Assembly: GCA_050013115.1 (NCBI GenBank)
Contig: JBEKFX010000011.1
Location: 1-64,000 of the forward strand
DNA: 64,000 nucleotides
Origin: Palsa-1150 sp050013115
Lineage (GTDB): Bacteria > Myxococcota_A > Polyangia > Polyangiales > Polyangiaceae
Reading direction: 5' to 3'
Shown: positions 8,234-16,969 of the stretch, piece by piece
How the letters are laid out: each line of letters starts with the position of its first letter
Position numbering within the stretch: the first letter of the stretch is position 1
Made by a program: the position numbers and the translations under genes
Notes under the pieces: model-generated
What the model was told of the DNA's origin: nothing
The model's input: only the letters and a program-made list of their open reading frames with translations
Databases searched by the model: none

Positions 8234-8906
8234 TCAACTCCCGGTCTCGGCGCCCTCCGATGCTTGGCTGCCGCCACCGGCGTCACCGTTTGCGTCTGTT
8301 GCGATCGCAGCGTCCCCCGCCTCTGGGGCGATAACGGCGTAGGCGCCCGTCACGCCACAGGCAAGCAGTTGAACATAAAGATGGTGAATGTTGCCGAAGA
8401 GTGCCCTCATCGGGCCCGCTTCATTGAGAGACCCCCTCGCGAAGACACCGGCCAGCGCGGTACCGGCGAAACCGCCGAGCGCGTGAATGGCGAGCGCGTC
8501 TCGCGATCGGTCATCGCCCAATCGCTGTTTGGAAACGACGGCCATGAAGCAGGCGGCGCCGGTAACGCCCACGATGAAGAGAGTCACCCCGGTCGTGACA
8601 TGCCCTGCCACCGCCGTCGTCGCGAGCAGCCCCATCATCAAGGCTGACGCCAGTCCGGAAGCTGTCCCCGAATGCATGGCTGCAGCGATGAACCCGATCG
8701 TGAAAGCGGCCGAGGCGCTCACGTAAGGCGCCGCCGCCGGCCATCGCGACGAGCCCCAACACAGGACCGCATGCCGCGCCGAACACCGATGGCCTTCCGT
8801 GGTCGCGATGCCACTCGCTTGTCAACCATCCGAGCCCCCCGCCAGCTGTCCCGAACCCGATCGCGATCCACGCCCGAGGGCCGAAGCCGGGCGGTTTCGA
8901 TGGCGC
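8234..8906 (-). pseudogene. Ammonium transporter (Amt) C-terminal remnant, frameshifted
   Basis: Reading leftwards from about 8880, the frame gives WIAIGFGTAGGGLGWLTSEW, then GRPSVFGAACGPVLGLVAMA, which match Amt helices and the conserved GAA.G..AGLVAIT block. The frame is lost in a run of GGC triplets near 8731-8742. The neighbouring frame then continues with VSASAAFTIGFIAAAM, GVTGAACFMAVVSKQRLGDD and DALAIHALGGFAGTALAGVF, the cytoplasmic Asp pair and late helices of Amt. The N-terminal half is absent; a stop at 8907-8909 closes the frame upstream. About 220 of roughly 400 residues remain. A single-base sequencing error could explain the frameshift but not the missing half. Confidence 0.78.
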
Positions 8907-8918
8907 TCATCGGCGTCC

Positions 8919-9470
8919 TCAGATCTCCCAGTTCGCCATGAGCCTGCGAACGCGGTCGACGTGGTCTTGGGTCTCCGGCGTCCGAAGGACATCGACGATG
9001 GCCCGCGCCAAATTATCGTAATAAGGCCGGCCCGCCGACCTTTCGGGCGCGTTCCAGTCGCTCGAATCCAGCGCGTCGGCGTACGCATCGATCCGTTCGG
9101 CATCGAGGAGGAAGCGAAGGTCGTCGTCACGCGCCTCGACGCCATCCACTGTCCGAGCGCTAAACGGATAGCCCTCGTCGAACCACGCGAAGAGCGCGGC
9201 GAGACGGCGAACCGAAGGCCCTTCCTCCTGACGTCGCGTCGGGAATCCGATGCGTTCACGGTGGACGGCGAGCAACAGCCGCTTCAGTTGGGTTTCGGCT
9301 TGCCGCAGGGCCTTGATCAGTTTTTGCCAGGTCGCGTTTTGCCAGGTCGCGTGACGAGGCGCCGCGGCCCGGCTCCCGAGAAGCGCTTCCGTCGAGAGGA
9401 CGGCGCTTTGCACGAGGCAAAGCGTTGATCGAGACGCCGAAAGCGCTGCACGGAGATCGATCGCGAGCAT
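8919..9470 (-). CDS. Conserved protein of unknown function, paralogous to 11360
   Basis: A soluble 183-residue protein with no recognised domain. The C-terminal half has a signature shared with the product at 11360: RRLAALFAWFDEGYPFS, an acidic stretch, FLLDAERIDAYADALDSSDW and GRPYYDNLARAI. The N-terminal half is helical with several Arg/Gln. It contains a duplicated ATWQ motif produced by a 15-bp direct repeat at 9322-9351. The start at 9470 has no good ribosome binding site, so it is uncertain. It lies downstream of the porin on the same strand, so it may be co-transcribed with it. Confidence 0.62.
   Translation of the reverse strand: MLAIDLRAALSASRSTLCLVQSAVLSTEALLGSRAAAPRHATWQNATWQKLIKALRQAETQLKRLLLAVHRERIGFPTRRQEEGPSVRRLAALFAWFDEGYPFSARTVDGVEARDDDLRFLLDAERIDAYADALDSSDWNAPERSAGRPYYDNLARAIVDVLRTPETQDHVDRVRRLMANWEI
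9322..9351 (+). repeat. 15-bp direct duplication inside the 8919 gene
   Basis: TTTTGCCAGGTCGCG occurs twice, at 9322-9336 and 9337-9351. It is in frame and duplicates five residues, giving ATWQNATWQK in the protein. Confidence 0.9.
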
Positions 9471-9604
9471 GGGTATTCGCCGTTCTGGAAGTTGCCCGGC
9501 GCGCCGGACAATGGCATGGCCTTCTGCCGACTCTCTCGCCCGTGACGGGGCGACTCAGCACGGTCGTGAGCGTTTTGTTTCTGGGGCGGCGCGTCCTTGC
9601 GCGA

Positions 9605-10984
9605 TCAGTGGGTGCTTGCGATGACGCCGAGCGTCGTCGTAAACTGCGCCTTCGCCGTCGAATGCTCTGTAGGGAAACTCGCACTGTCTGCCGCGTCGAC
9701 ACGATTATCCAGCATGATGGTGTAGTGGCTCGCGACGACGTACGAGAGCGTGAGGGTTCCCGATTCGACCGTGGAGCTCTTCGACGCACCCGCCGAGGCC
9801 TCGGCGTTCGGCACGATGTCACCATGCTTGTCGCCGAAGATTTCTCCGCGCAAGACGACAGTGAACGGGTCGGCGACGACATACTTGATGGCGAGGTTCG
9901 CTCCGTACCACACGGCGGCGGTATGATCGGTCGCGCGGGTCGGCAGTATCTGCGTGTCGTAGTCCGCATTGAGCAGAAAGCGCAGCGCGCTCGTCGGGTT
10001 GAAGTCCGCCACGAAGTCGACCAAATGCCGCCAGTTGGCGTTTGCGCCGGAGGCGTCGGTACCGTAGTCGGGTTGTTCGGGGCCTCCTGCGTAGCCAACG
10101 TAAAATTGGAACTGATCGATAGGTTTGAGTGACAATTGCCCACCGACAGTCTTTCCGCGATTGTCGTCGAACGTGTTGTTCCATCCGTTCGACGCGATGA
10201 GCTTCAAGTCGACCGCAGAAGCCAGCGCATAGTCCAGCCGGACCCCCGTGAAGAAGAGCGGCTGATTGAGCGTGTAGAGCAAGCTGCGCGTATATTCCAT
10301 GTTGAGCTGCGAGTCGGGCACCTCCGAACCGAACGGCTGGTCATATTTTCCCATGTCGAGCGTGAGCGCACCCACTTTGACGGTCGCGTAAGCTTGACGA
10401 ACGAACTCCATGCCTATGGCGTCATCGGCCTGCGAGACGGGCGTGCCGAGCGTCACCGGGCCGTTGTGAATGAATGCTCCCGGGCCGAACCGCAGGCTGA
10501 TGGTACCGCCGATAGGGTCCGCCGAATACGACGCGTCGAGTCCCAGCCAATTGACTGAGAAGCCTTGCGCATCGTCATAGGCATGTAGGTACGTTTCTCC
10601 GAATTGTGGCCTCGGGAAGTTCCAGTTGATCGCACCGTAGGTATCGACGAAAGCGTCTCCGGAGATGCCCGACCACCAGGGCGTCGCCGGGCCTGGCGCG
10701 GGAGCACCGGCCGCAGGCGGCGGGGAACTCGACAACGCCCCCGACGCGGGAGCCGTCGCCCCGGCAGCGGAGGGGGCAACGGCGCCGGTTGCCGCAGGAG
10801 GGGGGACTTCCGCGGGCCCTGCAGCGGAAGCCGGAGCCGGAGCCGGAGCCGGCGGGCTCGCCGGCGGAGGCGGCGCGGACGAGGCGGGCGCGGATGCGGG
10901 GAGGACAGGCGTCTGGGCTCCTGCACCGCCGGCAACCGTCAATTCCGTGACCACGAGCAATATGGCAGTCATGAAAGTTCTCAT
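9605..10984 (-). CDS. BBP2-like outer-membrane beta-barrel porin
   Basis: A 459-residue protein with a signal peptide (MRTFMTAILLVVTELTVAGG, cleavage after GAGA), an Ala/Pro-rich linker of about 75 residues, and then a barrel. Barrel landmarks are WWSGISGDAFVDTYGAINWN, YDQPFGSEVPDSQLNMEYTR, QPLFFTGVRLDYAL and IASNGWNN; this order is typical of BBP2 porins. The ATG at 10984 has GGAGG 7 nt upstream, which decides it over an upstream in-frame start at 11050. The chain ends in VIASTH rather than a terminal aromatic, unlike the barrel at 2268. The flanking genes at 8919 and 11360 are paralogues of each other, so the trio may be a unit. The substrate is unknown. Confidence 0.8.
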   Translation of the reverse strand: MRTFMTAILLVVTELTVAGGAGAQTPVLPASAPASSAPPPPASPPAPAPAPASAAGPAEVPPPAATGAVAPSAAGATAPASGALSSSPPPAAGAPAPGPATPWWSGISGDAFVDTYGAINWNFPRPQFGETYLHAYDDAQGFSVNWLGLDASYSADPIGGTISLRFGPGAFIHNGPVTLGTPVSQADDAIGMEFVRQAYATVKVGALTLDMGKYDQPFGSEVPDSQLNMEYTRSLLYTLNQPLFFTGVRLDYALASAVDLKLIASNGWNNTFDDNRGKTVGGQLSLKPIDQFQFYVGYAGGPEQPDYGTDASGANANWRHLVDFVADFNPTSALRFLLNADYDTQILPTRATDHTAAVWYGANLAIKYVVADPFTVVLRGEIFGDKHGDIVPNAEASAGASKSSTVESGTLTLSYVVASHYTIMLDNRVDAADSASFPTEHSTAKAQFTTTLGVIASTH

Positions 10985-11359
10985 CAATAGACCTCCGAGT
11001 GGAGCCAAAAAGCCGCCGCCCAGGGCCGAGCGCTCCGGGCGATCGGCCATTTCCGAAGATGGCGAGAGAGGCTTCCGTCGTCCTTCTTGGAGCGAGATAT
11101 CTCCGATCGTGGTTTCTCAATTGTTTCTTACAGAAGTTTTGTGAAACACTGCGGACGTGTTCCGACCCCGAGGGGTGCCAAAGGTTCCTCCCCGTTTATT
11201 TCGGATAAACAATGCGGCTGCCGCAGGCCGCGACACGGCACTCGCACCCGCGACTTCCGAAGGCTGCCGGACGCTCGGAACGGCTTCGACCGAAGGATGA
11301 GCCCCCGCGCGGGCTCCGCACGCGCGTAGGTCGCTTTCGAGCCTCGTCGCCTCGAATGA
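10985..11359. other. 375-bp intergenic region, probable porin promoter
   Basis: No gene is supported. An AT-richer patch at 11110-11150 contains GTTTC (11123-11127) and GAAAC (11143-11147) as an inverted repeat with a 15-bp spacer, and lies about 140 bp upstream of the porin start. It could be a promoter or operator; the evidence is only composition and symmetry. Confidence 0.35.
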
Positions 11360-11938
11360 CTACTCCCGAAGGGTCATGGGCGTCACGCCACCGGACGCAC
11401 TTTCCGCGCCCCCATCTCGGCTCCCGTCAGAACGACAGATCGCGATGGCCCGACGCGCGAGGCAGACGTAATAGGCGCGGCCGCCCTCCCTCGTCGTCTT
11501 CCAGTCCATTGAGTCCAGCGTTTCGGCGTAGGCATCGAGGTGAACGGCGTCCACGAAGAATGGAAGCTCGTCATCGGCGCTTTCGACCCGGCTGAATTGG
11601 TGGATTTCGTCGATCCAGGCGATGAGAGCACCGAGGCGGCGTGAGCGCGTCCGATCGCACGAACCGTCGCCTCTTGCGGCAGCCCGCAGATCGGGTCCGC
11701 CATTTGCGCAGGTCTCGGCGAGGAGGCGGAGATGTGACCGCGCTCCTTTGAAGACCTGCCCGAGAAGCCTGATGGAGAGCGCGGGATCGACGACCGGTCC
11801 CCGCCCGGGCTCCGCAAGGATCTCGATCGATGAGATGGCGCGACGAACGAACAGCAGCGCGGCGCGGCACGCGGACAACGCCACGTCGTAACCAAACAGC
11901 GGGTTCTCGATCAGTTCGTCGCGCTCTTGGCGTCGCAT
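11360..11938 (-). CDS. Conserved protein of unknown function, paralogous to 8919
   Basis: A 192-residue soluble protein. Its C-terminal half matches the product at 8919: RRLGALIAWIDEIHQFS, FFVDAVHLDAYAETLDSMDW and GRAYYVCLARRAIAI. The N-terminal half (ENPLFGYDVALSACRAALLF, then ISSIEILAEPGRG) is helical and differs from the paralogue. There is no signal peptide, so it is cytoplasmic. An AT-rich island with an inverted repeat lies about 70-125 bp upstream and probably holds its promoter. A possible role in supporting the adjacent porin or its substrate is only a suggestion from position. Confidence 0.65.
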   Translation of the reverse strand: MRRQERDELIENPLFGYDVALSACRAALLFVRRAISSIEILAEPGRGPVVDPALSIRLLGQVFKGARSHLRLLAETCANGGPDLRAAARGDGSCDRTRSRRLGALIAWIDEIHQFSRVESADDELPFFVDAVHLDAYAETLDSMDWKTTREGGRAYYVCLARRAIAICRSDGSRDGGAESASGGVTPMTLRE

Positions 11939-12009
11939 GTCCGGCTCCGCGTACGAGTCGGCTCCGTGCCCCTTCTTTTACACGCCGGACCGGGCCATGG
12001 TCCATCACA

Positions 12010-12063
12010 AATATTTCTCTTTGATGTCTTATTGAAGTTACTAAGAAACATATTAGAAATATT
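12010..12063. promoter_or_regulatory. AT-rich island with 9-bp inverted repeat
   Basis: AATATTTCT (12010-12018) and AGAAATATT (12055-12063) are exact inverted repeats separated by 36 bp. They lie in an AT-rich island within GC-rich DNA, upstream of the minus-strand gene starting at 11938. This is a probable promoter or operator region; no factor can be named. Confidence 0.4.
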
Positions 12064-12145
12064 CTGTCCGGAGACCGACGCGGTCGCCATCACACGGCTC
12101 ACCGGTGAACGGATTCGCTTTCAGCCAGCTTTTTTTGTCAGGGGC

Positions 12146-14716
12146 CTAAGACAAGATTCGGACGCTCGTCAGTCGAAACGCCAACGGCACGAGGACCTGT
12201 CCTTCGGCAACTTCGAGCGGCTCGATGTCTCGTTCCCGGGCGTCGCAGCGCGACGCGGCGCGAATTTCGCGGGAGGTCAGCCACACGCGGACCGTCTGAC
12301 GAGACGCGCGCGCGCGAGACAAGCGAACGATGATCCCGGCTCCGACGTCTGCCCTCTTTGTGGCCGCGAACGAAACCGCAGGGTCATCGCACCCAATGAG
12401 CGAAGCCGCGAGGTGCTTCAGACGCCGGAGTGCTGGGGGTAGCCATGAGAGCTCGACGCGCCTGCGCATTTCGTAAGGGTCGTCGTTGCCTTGCGTGGCA
12501 AAAATGGCCGCCTCATGCGTCTGAGTCTCGTCGGAGGTCCCCCCGATGGGGTGAGCCAGCACCGGCAGGACACCGAAAGCGCGTTCCTTCGGTGCATTGC
12601 GCGCCACGATCCATTCGATCCATCGCTTTGGGCGAAACGACACGGCGGTCGGCGCTTCGAAGCCGACGTGGATCGCGCGCGAAGCCGTGCGCAGAGTGGC
12701 GAGCGAAGGCACCGGCCAGAACGTCGGTTGATGCACCCGCTCGTGCGGGCGCTCGATGGTGCCGCCAAGCGTGTCCATCTCGAATGATGAGTTCGGGCCC
12801 TCGGCATGCTCCCACCGGCACGTGACCGTCGTGCGGCGCGCCGGCGATCCCACAACGCGCACGTGCAAAAACGAGTCAATCGCGCGGCACGTCACGGTCC
12901 GCGTGAATGCGACTCCGCGTAGGTCAGAGGTAGCGACCACCCGCACGGCGTCACCCTCGACGAAGGCTTCGAGCTTGGCCGGTCTAAAACTGACGCGATC
13001 GATTTCGTGGAAGCGTCCGCCCAGGTACTCGTGTCCCAAGCGCCAAAGTCCACCGTCATCCGAAAACGCGAGCAGATCGAGGCCGAGACCGCGGAGCTGC
13101 TCTCTCCCGTCGAGAACGAAGCTCGTGAGACATCCGCCTTGCTCCTTGGAAAAACGGAGGTGCATCCGCTCGGTGCGAACATGGAGGCTGGGGCCGTCGC
13201 GCCAAAACGCCGCTCCAGAAGGCGGCGCCACCGACCGAGCCGTAGCGCGGTTCGCGCCCTGCGGGGCCTCGGACGGATCGGGCGAAGACCCCGCCGAGGC
13301 GAGTGAGATCGCGCGCGCAGCGGCGGCCTCGGCCGAATCGAGCCAGTCGCGCTGCTCGGCATGACAAACCCGATCGGGCGACGTCCCGGTGATCGCGTCG
13401 TGATGGTTGATGAGCACGAGGCTCTGCCAGGCTTCGCGCAAACTCGTCTCGAGCGCACGGTCCGGCAGCGTCATCGCCGATAGACTCTCGGCCAGCAAAA
13501 GCGAGCGCGCAATGCGCATCGGACGCTGTTTGAGCTCCGGGCGAGAGGAGTAAAATCCCATCCAGTAAGGGTTGGGATCGACCGACAGGACCGGCAGGTC
13601 GTCACGTCGCGTCGCGACGAGATCGAAGTAGTCGTCGAGACCGGCGAGGACCACCCAGGTGCCGCTGGTGCCGTAGCGCTCGCGATTGTAACGCTCGAGG
13701 AGATCGGGCAATCCTTCGATCGGATCGTTGAAGTCCATGCCGATCGGACAAAGCATGTACGGCGTCAGCGAGACGGGCTCGAGCTGACGGACGAAGCCTT
13801 CGATTCGTCGAGCGATATGCCCTCGGGTGCGCCAGGGGATCGCCGCGACGTGGCCGTTCCATCGAACGATGCCCGTATGCGCCAGCATGTCGCCTTGGAA
13901 AAAGGTCAACGCATTCCAGTGACAGAGCACCTCGGCCCCGTCGTCGTCTCTCCAGACGAAGTCGAGTGTCTTGAGATCGCGCTCCAGGAGCTCCGCTGTC
14001 GACCCTTTCAGCGGGAAGGCGCTCCGACGTCGGTAATCGGCCGCAATGAAGTACATACCGTCGATGCGCGTCACCGCGACGGCATCGACGCCGACCGCGC
14101 GCATGAGGGACGGGAGGTGCGGTGAGTGACCGAAGTTGTCAGGGAAATAGGCGGTACGCGGCACGATCGAGAATCCGCTGCGCTTCAGCCATTCCTGCCC
14201 CAAGTGGTAGTCGCGAAGGAGGGCCTCGGGATGGGGCAAGAGCGTATCCGGCGTCGTCAGGGAAGACGATGAAATCCGAAGCTGTCCGGTGTCGACGAGC
14301 GTACGCAGGCGATCTCGAAGCTCGGGGTGTCGCTCCCAAAAGAGCTTCAGGAAAAACACGCTCTCGATGCAGTAGACCCGATGGCGATCCCGCTCGAGCG
14401 CGGCGATCACGGCTGAAATGATGGGCTCGAGGCGACTCCGGAAGTACTCCTCGGACGTTTGAAGCCAGTTCGTGTCCCAGTGGCTGCTTTCGGAAAAAAC
14501 AAGAACGCGACGCGCGTCCGCAGGCACGCCGAGGCGTTTACGGATCGCCATTTCTCTTTCGGAGTCACTCGCCGCCGCGACCCCGTCGCCGGTTACCGCC
14601 CCGTCGCAGCCCGAGGCGTCCCCACTGCCGCGCGCCGATCCGCCACGGTTGACCGCAGCACCAACCCCGCTCACCGCAGCACCAACCCCGCTCACCGCAG
14701 CCCCAGCCCCGCTCAC
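12146..14716 (-). CDS. Glycoside hydrolase family 38 alpha-mannosidase
   Basis: An 856-residue GH38 enzyme, expected to release alpha-mannose residues. The catalytic zinc site is complete: H79 and D81 in SSHWDTNW, nucleophile D193 in PDNFGHS, and the late His in NHHDAITGTS. The middle and C-terminal parts match the GH38 helical and beta-sandwich regions. There is no signal peptide, so it is probably cytoplasmic. The frame can start at a GTG at 14716 that overlaps the previous stop (GTGA), but the first 50 residues are low complexity and come from a 21-bp repeat array. The ATG at 14550 (MAIRKRLGV) may be the true start. It follows the START-like gene and is probably in one operon with it. Confidence 0.85.
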   Translation of the reverse strand: MSGAGAAVSGVGAAVSGVGAAVNRGGSARGSGDASGCDGAVTGDGVAAASDSEREMAIRKRLGVPADARRVLVFSESSHWDTNWLQTSEEYFRSRLEPIISAVIAALERDRHRVYCIESVFFLKLFWERHPELRDRLRTLVDTGQLRISSSSLTTPDTLLPHPEALLRDYHLGQEWLKRSGFSIVPRTAYFPDNFGHSPHLPSLMRAVGVDAVAVTRIDGMYFIAADYRRRSAFPLKGSTAELLERDLKTLDFVWRDDDGAEVLCHWNALTFFQGDMLAHTGIVRWNGHVAAIPWRTRGHIARRIEGFVRQLEPVSLTPYMLCPIGMDFNDPIEGLPDLLERYNRERYGTSGTWVVLAGLDDYFDLVATRRDDLPVLSVDPNPYWMGFYSSRPELKQRPMRIARSLLLAESLSAMTLPDRALETSLREAWQSLVLINHHDAITGTSPDRVCHAEQRDWLDSAEAAAARAISLASAGSSPDPSEAPQGANRATARSVAPPSGAAFWRDGPSLHVRTERMHLRFSKEQGGCLTSFVLDGREQLRGLGLDLLAFSDDGGLWRLGHEYLGGRFHEIDRVSFRPAKLEAFVEGDAVRVVATSDLRGVAFTRTVTCRAIDSFLHVRVVGSPARRTTVTCRWEHAEGPNSSFEMDTLGGTIERPHERVHQPTFWPVPSLATLRTASRAIHVGFEAPTAVSFRPKRWIEWIVARNAPKERAFGVLPVLAHPIGGTSDETQTHEAAIFATQGNDDPYEMRRRVELSWLPPALRRLKHLAASLIGCDDPAVSFAATKRADVGAGIIVRLSRARASRQTVRVWLTSREIRAASRCDARERDIEPLEVAEGQVLVPLAFRLTSVRILS

Positions 14717-14733
14717 CGCAGCCCCGACCCCGC
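14652..14733 (+). repeat. 21-bp tandem repeat, about 4 copies, across a gene junction
   Basis: Units of 21 bp (ACCGCAGCACCAACCCCGCTC and close variants) start at 14652, 14673, 14694 and 14715, the last incomplete. The array spans the stop of the START-like gene and the GTG start of the mannosidase on the minus strand, where it encodes VSGVGAA repeats. Confidence 0.85.
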
Positions 14734-15327
14734 GCGATCCATCACGATCTTCACGAAATCGATGGCGGCGCTGCGCTGCCCTCCGCGAGCGAGAAAGGCT
14801 GGAATCCCGCCGCCCGGGTCGCTGAAGATCTCATAAGACACGAACAAGTGCCCGTCGGCGGCGGGAGCAACGGACCAGTGGCCTCGAATGCACGGGATGC
14901 GTACGAAGCCGCGCACCGGCGGGTGCGCCGGATCGCTCTCGGTCTCAAATGACACTTCGCAGCGGCCGCTCGCTGCCGGGGTGTCGAGCTTCGTGTGCAT
15001 GACGTAGTCGCGATCGGCGACCCACGGCACCGCGATTTGCTCGTACGTCCAGCGTTCGGTCTCGGTCTGGCGCAGGACGTCGCGCCTTTTAAACTTCACG
15101 TTCGAGCGCCCGTCGAGACCCTTCGCGTAGATTGCGTCGCAGAGCTGATCGAGCCGCAATCCCGTCGTCAGCGTGATGCGAAGTTCGTCAAACGATGACC
15201 CCCTGACCTCGCGCCGTGAAACGGCCATGCCGCTCGAAAAGCCGTCGGAACGCCAAGGCGCCGACGGATCGGCAGCCGCGACCTCCGGCAGCAGAAGGAA
15301 AAAGAGCGAAAGGATCAGTCGGCGCAT
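14713..15327 (-). CDS. Exported START/SRPBCC-like lipid-binding protein
   Basis: A 204-residue protein. A signal peptide (MRRLILSLFFLLLPEVAAAD) is followed by a START-type helix-grip domain. Its features are a central LCDAIYAKGLDGRSN, TYEQIAVPWVADRDYVMHTK, then FVRIPCIRGHWSV and a C-terminal amphipathic helix (AIDFVKIVMDRAG). This order matches START proteins that bind a hydrophobic ligand in a long groove. It would act in the periplasm. The in-frame GTG at 15360 is rejected because the signal peptide begins at 15327. Its stop overlaps the candidate GTG of the mannosidase gene. The ligand is unknown. Confidence 0.75.
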   Translation of the reverse strand: MRRLILSLFFLLLPEVAAADPSAPWRSDGFSSGMAVSRREVRGSSFDELRITLTTGLRLDQLCDAIYAKGLDGRSNVKFKRRDVLRQTETERWTYEQIAVPWVADRDYVMHTKLDTPAASGRCEVSFETESDPAHPPVRGFVRIPCIRGHWSVAPAADGHLFVSYEIFSDPGGGIPAFLARGGQRSAAIDFVKIVMDRAGSGLR

Positions 15328-15475
15328 CGAAACCACTCGCCCAGCGTCCCAAAAAACCACGACCCGCGTAAGGGGTTACGCTCCGATCGGTGGTGGCGTG
15401 TGGCACTCCGACCCTCACACGGCGCGTTCATCTGGACGAGCGACCCGCACGATCGGAGGATGACGCGCGACGACC

Positions 15476-16969
15476 ATGAGTGCGCCTTCCCTCGCGCGCA
15501 AGCCCATTTCCGATTCGGCGGGCCGCCATTTCGAGGAACGGCTGTGGCAGGCGGCCGAGGCCCTTCGAGGGCACGTCGAACCCGCGGAATACAAGCATAT
15601 CGTTCTCGCCATGCTCTTTTTACGGCACGTCACGGACGTCGATCTCCTCCGGCCAGGAGAGGTCGCCCCGTTCGTCGTACCCCCCTCGGCCCGATGGGGT
15701 GTTCTACGCAACGCAGCCGCCGCGGAACGACGCGGCGCGGCATTTGGCTCCGCCGTGTCTTCGCTCGAGATCGCCAACGAGTCCCTCCGAGGCCTGTTTG
15801 CCTTCGACATCGCCAGGCTCGACGCCGATCGCGCCATCCAGCTCGTCGAGTCGATGTCGGCCATCCCACCGAACACGGCCAACGCCTCGACACGCGACGT
15901 CCTCGGACGCGTGTATGAGTACTTCCTCGCCCATTTTGCGTCCTCCGAAGGCCGGAGCGGAGGCGAATATTATACGCCGCGTTCGGTCGTCGATCTCCTC
16001 GTCGAGATGGTGCAGCCGTTCGCAGGCACCCTCTACGATCCGTGCTGCGGGACAGGCGGGATGTTCGTGCAGAGCGAGGCCTTTCTGCTCCGACACGGGT
16101 CGCGGCCGGACGACCTCGAGATCATCGGTCAGGAGTCGAGTCCGACCACGTGGCGACTCGCGAAGATGAACCTCACGCTTCGAGGGATGAAGGCGGACCT
16201 CGGCAGCCGCCCGGCCGACACCTTCCGCTGCGACCTCCACGAGGGGCGACGAGCGGACTTCGTGCTCGCCAATCCGCCCTTCAACGCGCGCGATGGGGGT
16301 CTCGATCGGCTCGCCGGCGACCCCCGATGGCTTTTCGGCGTACCGCCTCGGAACAGTGCGAACTTCGCCTGGCTGCAGCACATTTTTTCGCACCTCAAGC
16401 CCGACGGCGTCGCGGGCGTCGTCCTCGCAAACGGGTCGCTGTCTTCCGACCAGGCTGGCGAGGGGGATTTACGCCGGAAGATGGTGGAGGCCGATGTCGT
16501 CGAGTGCGTGGTCGCGCTCCCGAGCCGATTGTTCTACGGAACTTCGATTCCGGCCTGCCTATGGCTGCTCTCGCCTTCGAAGACCCGCGCCGGCGCCGGC
16601 CATCTTGCCCGACAGACTTTGTTCGTCGATGCGCGAGACCGCGGGCGAACGGTGGACCGTGCACATGCGGACCTCGGCCCTGACGACCTGACCGCCATCG
16701 CCTGCGCGTATCGAGATTGGCGCGCGGTCGACAGGCGTTTTGCCCGCATCGATGGTTTCGCGCGATCGGCATCGACCGAAGAGATCCGCAGACACCGATA
16801 CGCGCTTGTACCGGGGCGCTACGTCGGCTTCGCGCGACGCGACGAGCGGGGTGATGCGTGTCGACGCGCTCTCCAAGCCGAGCTCCAACCGCTCCGCGCC
16901 CGCTTGACCGACATCGACGCTGCGTCGAGTCGAATTCGGCGAGCGCTCGAGGCGCTCAGCCGTGGCTGA
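15476..16969 (+). CDS. hsdM: Type I restriction-modification DNA methyltransferase subunit
   Basis: A 497-residue N6-adenine methyltransferase. The N-terminal HsdM helical domain (about 15-150) contains HIVLAMLFLRHVTD. Motif I is DPCCGTGG (188-195) for SAM binding and the catalytic motif IV is NPPF (266-269). GGEYYTPRSVVDLLVEM before motif I is characteristic of HsdM. It overlaps the next gene, HsdS, by 8 nt, so the two are translationally coupled. No HsdR motor-nuclease gene lies on either side within the window, so this looks like an orphan methylase or a system whose R subunit is elsewhere. Confidence 0.92.
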   Translation: MSAPSLARKPISDSAGRHFEERLWQAAEALRGHVEPAEYKHIVLAMLFLRHVTDVDLLRPGEVAPFVVPPSARWGVLRNAAAAERRGAAFGSAVSSLEIANESLRGLFAFDIARLDADRAIQLVESMSAIPPNTANASTRDVLGRVYEYFLAHFASSEGRSGGEYYTPRSVVDLLVEMVQPFAGTLYDPCCGTGGMFVQSEAFLLRHGSRPDDLEIIGQESSPTTWRLAKMNLTLRGMKADLGSRPADTFRCDLHEGRRADFVLANPPFNARDGGLDRLAGDPRWLFGVPPRNSANFAWLQHIFSHLKPDGVAGVVLANGSLSSDQAGEGDLRRKMVEADVVECVVALPSRLFYGTSIPACLWLLSPSKTRAGAGHLARQTLFVDARDRGRTVDRAHADLGPDDLTAIACAYRDWRAVDRRFARIDGFARSASTEEIRRHRYALVPGRYVGFARRDERGDACRRALQAELQPLRARLTDIDAASSRIRRALEALSRG

